The notes beneath the pieces were generated by a model, which saw nothing but the letters and a program-made list of their open reading frames with translations, was not told where the DNA came from and did no database searches. Positions 4,873 to 9,966 of a stretch of DNA of 9,966 bases are shown here, piece after piece. Origin of the DNA: Archangiaceae bacterium (GTDB taxonomy: Bacteria; Myxococcota; Myxococcia; Myxococcales; Myxococcaceae); contig JAHFDQ010000195.1 in NCBI GenBank assembly GCA_023248915.1, positions 1 through 9,966 of the forward strand, given 5' to 3'. Both the position numbers and the translations under genes were made by a program. Every line of letters begins with the position of its first letter. The stretch's first letter is position 1.

Positions 4873-6702
4873 CTACTTCTCGTCTTCCCCCAGCTTACCG
4901 GACGAAGGGGGGGGCTTGGGAGTTTCGTCGTCGTCGCCCAGCTTCGAGGCAGGCGCTACGGCGCCCCCCTTCTTGGCCGCCGCTTCCTGGGCCTTCTTGT
5001 CGGCGGCGGCCTTCTTCTTGGCTTCGGCGTCGGCCTTGGCCTTGTCGGCGGCCTCGACGGCGGCCTTCTTGTCGGCCTTCACCTTCTCGGCTGCGTCGCG
5101 CTTGGCGGCGGCGGCGGCCTCGACGGCGGCCTTCTTGTCGGCCTTCACCTTGTCGGCCGCCTCACGCTTGGCGGCGGCTTCGGCCTCGGCGGCGGACTTC
5201 TTTTCGGCCGCGGCCTGCGCCTTGGCCGCGCTTTCCGCGTCGGCGGCGGCCTTCTTCTCGGCGGCCACCTTGGCCTCGGCGTCCTTCTTGGCCTTGTCGG
5301 CGGAGTCCTCGGCGGCCTTCTTCTCGGCGGCGACGCGGTCTTCTTCGGCCTTCTTCTTCTCGGAAGCCTCGCGCTCGACCCGCTTCAGGGCGTCCTTCTT
5401 TTCGCGCTCCTTGCGGCGCTCTTCCTTCTCGATGCCCTTGTTGGCGTCCTTCAGGTACTGGTCCACCCGCTCGTCCCGGCCGCCCTTGTCCCGGTACTGC
5501 TCGAAGTACGAGATGGCGGTCTTCAGCCGTTCGATGTTGTCGACGTTGGGCAACTCTGAATCGAGGTGAAGAATGGCGAGGTTGAAGTAGGTCTCGTTCA
5601 GGGCGGGCTTCAGGCGCAGCACCTGCCGGTACTGCGAGATGGCCTTGGCCAATTCTTGCTTGCCCCGGTAGGCGTTGCCCAGGTTCAGCCGGGCGGCGAC
5701 GAAGTCGGGCGCGGCGTTCACCGCTCCTTCGAGCTCGTGCACCGCGTTCTCGAAGTCTTGCGACTCGTTCAGAAGGGCCCCGTAGTTGTTCTTCGCCTCG
5801 GCGAAGTCGGGCCGCAGCGTGGCCGCCTGCCGGAAGGCCTCGAGGGCAGCCGGCTTGGCCTTCAGCGCGAGGAACACCAGCCCGAGCGCGTTCTGGGTGC
5901 CCGCGTCGTTCGAGTCGATGGCGCGGGCATTCTCGAGCACCATCTTCGCCAGCTCGTTCTTGCCCTCGCGGAAGTAGACCTGGGCGAGCAGCTGCATCGC
6001 CCGCACGTTGCGCTCGTCGGCCTTCAGCACCTTCTTGGCCTCGCCCGCAGCGGGCTCGTACTTGCCCTGGTAGATGAGCGCGTAGACTAGGGCGGTGCGC
6101 AGGCCCAGCGCTGCGGGGTGCTCGAGAATGCCGGCGCGAAGCTCGCCTTCGATTTGACTGGCGCGGCCCGCGCGGCAGTTCAGCCGGGTGCGGTAGTCCC
6201 ACGCCAGTTCCTGGTCGGGGCGCAGCACCAGGGCCTTCTTGTAGGCGATCTCGGCCTGGTCGGGCAGGGCCTGGCGCTCGTAGAGCACGCCCAGGTTGGT
6301 CCACCCGTAGTCGAGCTGGCCGTTGCGGCCGACCACGTCCTTGAGCTCGCGCTCGGCGGTCAGCACGTCGCCCTTGTTCGACGCCTCGAGCGCCCGCTGG
6401 AACGCCGAAAGAATCGCCCCGTCGGTGACCTCGCGCGGGGGCGGCGGCACCTCGGCCGGACTCGCGGTCACCGTCGAGTCGGGCGCCGGGACCGGCTTCA
6501 CCACCGTCGCCCCGCCCGCGGCGGGCTGGCCTTCCGCGGCCGCGGCTTCCTTCGGGGGAGGCGCCGAGTAGGGGACCTCGGGGGTCTCGGCCTTCGACCG
6601 CTCGACAGGCCCTTCCTTGAGCACCGGCTGCGGCGGCGCCGTGGCGCAGCCGGCCGCGACCAGCCACGCCCCCGCCAGCCAACCTGCGCGCGCGCGGGTC
6701 AC
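4873..6702 (-). CDS. gltE: GltE/AglT-like TPR lipoprotein, 609 aa
   Basis: The start is GTG 6702, overlapping the preceding TGA by 4 nt (GTGA), with AGGGGG about 7 nt upstream. The open frame runs far further upstream but only as a shadow of gltD. Residues 1-18 are a lipoprotein signal with VAAGC at 15-19 (Cys19 acylated; Ala at -3 instead of the usual Leu). A Pro/Ala linker (20-92) leads to about eight TPR helical hairpins at 93-405; clear units are YGWTNLGVLYERQALPDQAEIAYKKAL, AGTQNALGLVFLALKAKPAALEAFRQAATLRPD and ARLNLGNAYRGKQELAKAISQYRQVLRLKP. Residues 423-578 are a Lys/Ala/Glu-rich coiled coil, and the end carries two KLG-acidic motifs. In M. xanthus GltE (AglT) is an outer-membrane TPR lipoprotein needed for adventurous gliding; NfsE is its sporulation counterpart. 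The TolA-like tail is the unusual part. Confidence 0.88.
   Translation of the reverse strand: MTRARAGWLAGAWLVAAGCATAPPQPVLKEGPVERSKAETPEVPYSAPPPKEAAAAEGQPAAGGATVVKPVPAPDSTVTASPAEVPPPPREVTDGAILSAFQRALEASNKGDVLTAERELKDVVGRNGQLDYGWTNLGVLYERQALPDQAEIAYKKALVLRPDQELAWDYRTRLNCRAGRASQIEGELRAGILEHPAALGLRTALVYALIYQGKYEPAAGEAKKVLKADERNVRAMQLLAQVYFREGKNELAKMVLENARAIDSNDAGTQNALGLVFLALKAKPAALEAFRQAATLRPDFAEAKNNYGALLNESQDFENAVHELEGAVNAAPDFVAARLNLGNAYRGKQELAKAISQYRQVLRLKPALNETYFNLAILHLDSELPNVDNIERLKTAISYFEQYRDKGGRDERVDQYLKDANKGIEKEERRKEREKKDALKRVEREASEKKKAEEDRVAAEKKAAEDSADKAKKDAEAKVAAEKKAAADAESAAKAQAAAEKKSAAEAEAAAKREAADKVKADKKAAVEAAAAAKRDAAEKVKADKKAAVEAADKAKADAEAKKKAAADKKAQEAAAKKGGAVAPASKLGDDDETPKPPPSSGKLGEDEK
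5051..5182 (-). repeat. Two tandem copies of a 66-bp unit in the gltE-like tail
   Basis: The units 5051-5116 and 5117-5182 match at 60 of 66 positions, including an identical first 35 bases on the plus strand. Each encodes 22 residues of the type AAAKRxAAxKVKADKKAAVEAA. The period keeps the frame, so the copy number can change the length of the coiled coil without breaking the gene. Shorter, less exact Lys/Ala/Glu units flank it. Confidence 0.85.
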
Positions 6703-9700
6703 TTCTCGTCCCCCTGACCTTGGAGCTTCTGCGGCGCCGCCGCCTGGCGCACCGGCCCCTCGAGGCTCTGGACCAACCCCTCGGGGTAGAGCGAGTCGGG
6801 CGCCATGATCAGCTTCGGCTCTTTGAGGACGGGGAAGTCCTTGGGCCGGAAACGGTTCAGCGACTCGAGCGTGCGCTTGGTCCACTCGTTCGAGATGTGG
6901 CTCTTGCGCGCCTCGGCCACGGTCGCGGTGTAGCTCTCGACCGCCTTGTCCTCGAGCACGGTGGTCTGCTGGGCCAGCGCGTCCTGGTAGATGACCACCG
7001 CTTCCTCTCCGAGGCGCTTGACCTCGGGGGGCACCGGCGTCTCGATGATCGTCTGGGCGAAGCGTTCGAGCGCGAAGCCGCGCCGGTAGAGGGCGGCCAG
7101 CGTCCATTCCAGGTCCTTGTACTTGAAGACCTCGGCGTAGACCTCGTTCACCTTCTTCACCGCGTTGCGCTTGGCGGTGAAGGAATTCTCGAGCGTCTTC
7201 TTCGAGCCGCCGATCTTCAGGCGGTCGAAGTCCTTGAACTCGTACTCGGACAGCTGGAAGCGGGCCTCGGCGGCCGCCTTGGCCGCGGCGGCGTGGTCGG
7301 CGGGCTTCAGCCCCTTCTTGTCGAAGTCGTCGGCGGCGGACTTGAAGGCGGCCTTGGCCTCGGCGTCGCGGTTCAGCTTCTGCCACGACTCGGCGATGCG
7401 CTTCTTGGCGTCGATGACCAGGTCCACCTGCGCCGGCTTGGACGAGAACTTCGACACGAACTCGGTGAGCGCCTTGATCTCCTTCGGGTAGTCCTTCTGC
7501 TTCTCGTAGATGAGCGCGCCCCGGAACTGGTTCTTCGGGGCGTCGTCGGCGTTGGGGAAGAGGTCCACCAGCCTGAGGAAGGCCGACGCCGCCTCTTCGT
7601 AGCGCTGCTGGCCTTCGAGCAGCCGGGCGGTGTTGAAGAGCGCCGCCTCGCGGTCCTTCGACTGCGGGTAGTCCTTCACCAGGCGCTGGTAGCTGACCAC
7701 CGCCTTGTCGAAGTCGTAGCTGCTCTCGGCGTTGACCGCGACGCGGAAGAGGGCCGAGTCGGCCAGCTTCGAGTTCGGGTATTCCTTGAAGATGCGCTCG
7801 TACAGCTTCAGGGCCGAGTCGAACCGGCGCGTGTTCTCGTAGGCCACCGCGGCGTTGTTCAACGCCTTGTCGGCGAACTCGTGCTTGGGTTCTTCGTCGA
7901 CCAGCGCGATGTACTTCTTCGCGGCGGTGTCGTACTCGCCCTTGGCGAAGAGCTCTTCGGCCAGCTTGAACCGCCCGGCGAGCTTGAACTTGGTCAGGTC
8001 TTTGTACAGGTCGCTCTTCGGGTCGATGACGTCCTTGTTCTGCTGCAACCGGGCGGACATCTCTTCGACGGCCTTCCAGTCCTTGGTCGTCAGGTAGGAC
8101 TCGACGATGAGGTTGGTGGCGTACTTGGCGACCTCGGTGGTCGGGTAGTTCTTGATGATCTCCTCGAAGCGCTTGCGAGCCTCGGGGAAGTCGTTGTGCG
8201 CGAAGTACAGCTCGGCGGTCTTGTAGGCGATGCCCGGCGACTTCTCGTCGGGCTTGACCCGGGCCAGGTAGGCGTCTGACGCGGCGATGAGCGCGGCCTC
8301 GGTGGGCGCGAGCGGAATGAGTGTAATCGGCTGGCCCTCGGGCCGGTCGCTGGACTTCAGCGCCTTCAGCTCGGGAATCGCCTTCGACTTGATCTCGATG
8401 TCGAGCTGCTTCTGCCACGCCAGCACCGCCGAGAAGGCCGACTCGGCCTGGTACTTGATGTCCTGCGACGAGTCGCGCACCGCGGTGTAGGCCTTGGCCG
8501 CCTCGACGAACTGGAACGAGTTGTACAGGCACTCGGCCTCGTAGAACTGCATCTCGTAGGCGCTCTTCGACCGGGGGAAGCGGTTCAGGTAGGTCGAGTA
8601 GGCGCGCGCGGCCACCTCGAACGCCGACCGGGCCTGCTCGAACTTGCCGTCCTTCTTGAACACCAGGGCCTGCTGGTGGTGGTAGATGGCGCTCGAGTAC
8701 AGGCTCTTCTCGGCCAATTCCTGGGCGGCGGCGAGCAGGTCGGGGTCGCGCTTGTACTTCTCGTGCCAGGCGCTGCCCGGGCCGAACATGTTGGCCAGCT
8801 TGGCCGACTCGTTGAAGGCCTCTTCGAGCTTCCGGTCGCGCTCGAACGCCTGGACGATGCGCTGCTGAATCTGCGGAGCGTCCTTCGCCACCGGGTCTTT
8901 CAGCAGCACCAGCCGGTAGGCCTCGATGGCGTCGCCGTGCTTGGTCTGGTCGAAGAAGACGTTGCCCATGCGCCGGTAGATGTCGGCCTCGTAGGGCCGG
9001 CCCCCCAGCTTCTGGAACTTCTCCTGCGCCTTGGCCAAGGAACCCCACTTCTCGTCGGCGAAGCTGATGGCGGTGTACTGCAGGGCCTCGTTTCGCAGGT
9101 CGCCGCCGACCACCTCTTCGCCTTTTTCCTTGGCCTTCTGCTCGTAGTAGTCGGTCAGGGCGAGGAAGCGGTCCACCGCGTCCTCGAAGCGGTCCATGCG
9201 GTAGTAGACCCAGCCCAGCTTGTAGAGCGCCTTGTCGTAGAGGCTGTGGGTGGTTTCCAGAATCGCGTGCTCGTACGCGTCGGCCGATTTGGCCAGGGCG
9301 TCGGACTCGTTGTAGGCGTCGAAGTAGTACTCGCCGATGCGCACCCAGGCCTCGGTGGTGAACTTCGACTTCGGGTACCGGGCGATGAGCTGCTGGTAGG
9401 CCTCGCGGCTCTTGTCGAACTCGTTCTGCTTCTCGAGGCAGTAGCCCAAGAGGTAGTAGGCGCCGTCGTTCAGGCGGTACCTGGGGAAGGCGCCGATTAG
9501 ACGCCGGTACAGGGCGATGCTCTTCGAGAAGTCCACCGCCGGCTCGGGCGGCGCGGTCTGGCCCTTGTCGGGGTCGAGCTTCTTCAGCCGGTCTTCGTAC
9601 TCGCGCATGGCGACGATGTGGTCGTCCGACGACCGCTCGTAGTACAGCTCGGCCAGGCGGAAGAGGGCGTCGGGGGTGAACTTCGGGTCGTCCGGGTACC

Positions 9701-9966
9701 GCTGGAGGAATTCCTCGAACTGGGCGATGGCGTCGAGCCGTTCTTTGCGCTCGATGACTTCCAGGTCGCGGATGGCCTTCTCGTAGCTGTTGGCCAGCCC
9801 GTTGCGCTTCTCTTCGTACTTCTTCTCGACCAGCAGCTGCACTTCCTTCCGGAAGTCCTTCGACTCGGTCTCGTAGGCCTCGATGGCGCCCGAGATCTCT
9901 TGGTACAGCTTTTCGTCTTCGGGGGTCTGCCCCATGCCCTCGAAGTACCGGGTCTGCTTCTTCTCG
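6699..9966 (-). CDS. gltD: GltD/AgmU-like giant TPR protein (N-terminus off window)
   Basis: The frame is open to the end of the window, and ten in-frame codons lie before the first internal ATG at 9935, so the true start is outside. The visible 1088 residues are nearly all TPR-type helical hairpins of the BamD/TolA-binding-protein style, marked by recurring aromatic-Pro turns: RYPDD, RYPKS, RFPRS, NYPTT, EYPNS, DYPQS and LFPNA (residues 79, 186, 452, 596, 719, 756 and 792 counted from that ATG). A region at about 880-1010 is less regular and helical. The tail has a conserved-looking NRFRPKDFPVLKEPKLIMAPDS segment (1027-1048). In M. xanthus GltD (AgmU) is a large TPR protein of the gliding machinery, and NfsD its sporulation counterpart. 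It overlaps the gltE-like start by 4 nt, so the two are probably translationally coupled. TPR arrays serve as scaffolds for protein contacts; no enzyme motif is seen. Confidence 0.87.
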   Translation of the reverse strand, partial: EKKQTRYFEGMGQTPEDEKLYQEISGAIEAYETESKDFRKEVQLLVEKKYEEKRNGLANSYEKAIRDLEVIERKERLDAIAQFEEFLQRYPDDPKFTPDALFRLAELYYERSSDDHIVAMREYEDRLKKLDPDKGQTAPPEPAVDFSKSIALYRRLIGAFPRYRLNDGAYYLLGYCLEKQNEFDKSREAYQQLIARYPKSKFTTEAWVRIGEYYFDAYNESDALAKSADAYEHAILETTHSLYDKALYKLGWVYYRMDRFEDAVDRFLALTDYYEQKAKEKGEEVVGGDLRNEALQYTAISFADEKWGSLAKAQEKFQKLGGRPYEADIYRRMGNVFFDQTKHGDAIEAYRLVLLKDPVAKDAPQIQQRIVQAFERDRKLEEAFNESAKLANMFGPGSAWHEKYKRDPDLLAAAQELAEKSLYSSAIYHHQQALVFKKDGKFEQARSAFEVAARAYSTYLNRFPRSKSAYEMQFYEAECLYNSFQFVEAAKAYTAVRDSSQDIKYQAESAFSAVLAWQKQLDIEIKSKAIPELKALKSSDRPEGQPITLIPLAPTEAALIAASDAYLARVKPDEKSPGIAYKTAELYFAHNDFPEARKRFEEIIKNYPTTEVAKYATNLIVESYLTTKDWKAVEEMSARLQQNKDVIDPKSDLYKDLTKFKLAGRFKLAEELFAKGEYDTAAKKYIALVDEEPKHEFADKALNNAAVAYENTRRFDSALKLYERIFKEYPNSKLADSALFRVAVNAESSYDFDKAVVSYQRLVKDYPQSKDREAALFNTARLLEGQQRYEEAASAFLRLVDLFPNADDAPKNQFRGALIYEKQKDYPKEIKALTEFVSKFSSKPAQVDLVIDAKKRIAESWQKLNRDAEAKAAFKSAADDFDKKGLKPADHAAAAKAAAEARFQLSEYEFKDFDRLKIGGSKKTLENSFTAKRNAVKKVNEVYAEVFKYKDLEWTLAALYRRGFALERFAQTIIETPVPPEVKRLGEEAVVIYQDALAQQTTVLEDKAVESYTATVAEARKSHISNEWTKRTLESLNRFRPKDFPVLKEPKLIMAPDSLYPEGLVQSLEGPVRQAAAPQKLQGQGDEK

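Noticed and set aside
3858..5585. 575-residue plus-strand open frame
   Set aside because: It lies opposite the gltG-, gltF- and gltE-like genes; its product is dominated by Arg/Leu/Pro runs that mirror their codon bias and has no recognisable domain or start signals.
6720..8279. 519-residue plus-strand open frame opposite gltD
   Set aside because: The product is Leu/Gly/Val/Arg-rich without folds and is the antisense shadow of the TPR gene, which has clear repeats in its own frame.
6703..9048. Open frame of the gltE-like gene continuing about 780 codons upstream across gltD
   Set aside because: The extension is Arg/Gly/Pro/Ala-rich low-complexity translation with no domain, while the overlapping frame encodes regular TPR repeats. 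The GTG at 6702 has a ribosome-binding site and lipoprotein signal. Long frames of this kind are expected at high GC3.

Overview
The window is very GC-rich with a strong GC3 bias, so long open frames appear on the wrong strand and in wrong phases. All eight genes I can support lie on the minus strand. The gene content (a giant TPR protein, a TPR lipoprotein, a small exported protein, and a degenerate-FHA/TonB-like protein with an AgmX/PglI C-terminal domain) matches the gltD-gltE-gltF-gltG order of the Myxococcus xanthus Agl-Glt gliding machinery and its paralogue, the Nfs spore-coat machinery. I therefore read this as a chromosomal fragment of a myxobacterium (Myxococcota). The assignment rests on recalled families and gene order, not on a search.

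Layout in the direction of transcription (high to low coordinates): (1) 9966-6699, a GltD/AgmU-like TPR protein whose start lies off the window; (2) 6702-4873, the GltE/AglT-like TPR lipoprotein, with GTG start and TGA stop overlapping as GTGA; (3) 4856-4620, a 78-aa exported GltF-like protein; (4) 4577-3237, GltG/PglI-like, with cytoplasmic FHA-like domain, one membrane helix, charged and Gly-rich periplasmic linkers, and a TonB-like tail; (5) 3171-2197, an unrecognised cytosolic coiled-coil protein; (6) 2178-1732, a stand-alone cyclic-nucleotide-binding domain. These six are spaced by -4, 16, 42, 65 and 18 nt and look like one operon. A 98-nt gap with a good sigma70-type promoter (TTGACA-N18-TAAAGT) then precedes (7) 1633-1085, an exported helical protein of unknown function. 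After a 118-nt gap comes (8) 966-1, the first 322 residues of a probable outer-membrane beta-barrel protein, possibly the GltH/NfsH counterpart.

Inferred working model: GltG crosses the inner membrane and sends a TonB-like arm into the periplasm. GltD, GltF and gene 7 would be soluble envelope parts, GltE is anchored by lipid (in the outer membrane in M. xanthus), and the barrel would be the outer-membrane port. The motor genes (AglRQS-type) and the gltI/gltJ, gltA/B/C counterparts are not in view. Less expected are the two cytosolic genes between gltG and the barrel: a coiled-coil protein and a cNMP-binding domain that keeps its key ligand residues. They suggest a nucleotide-responsive cytoplasmic attachment to this trans-envelope machine. 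No RNA genes, mobile elements or CRISPR arrays were seen, and no stretch over 300 bases lacks a gene.
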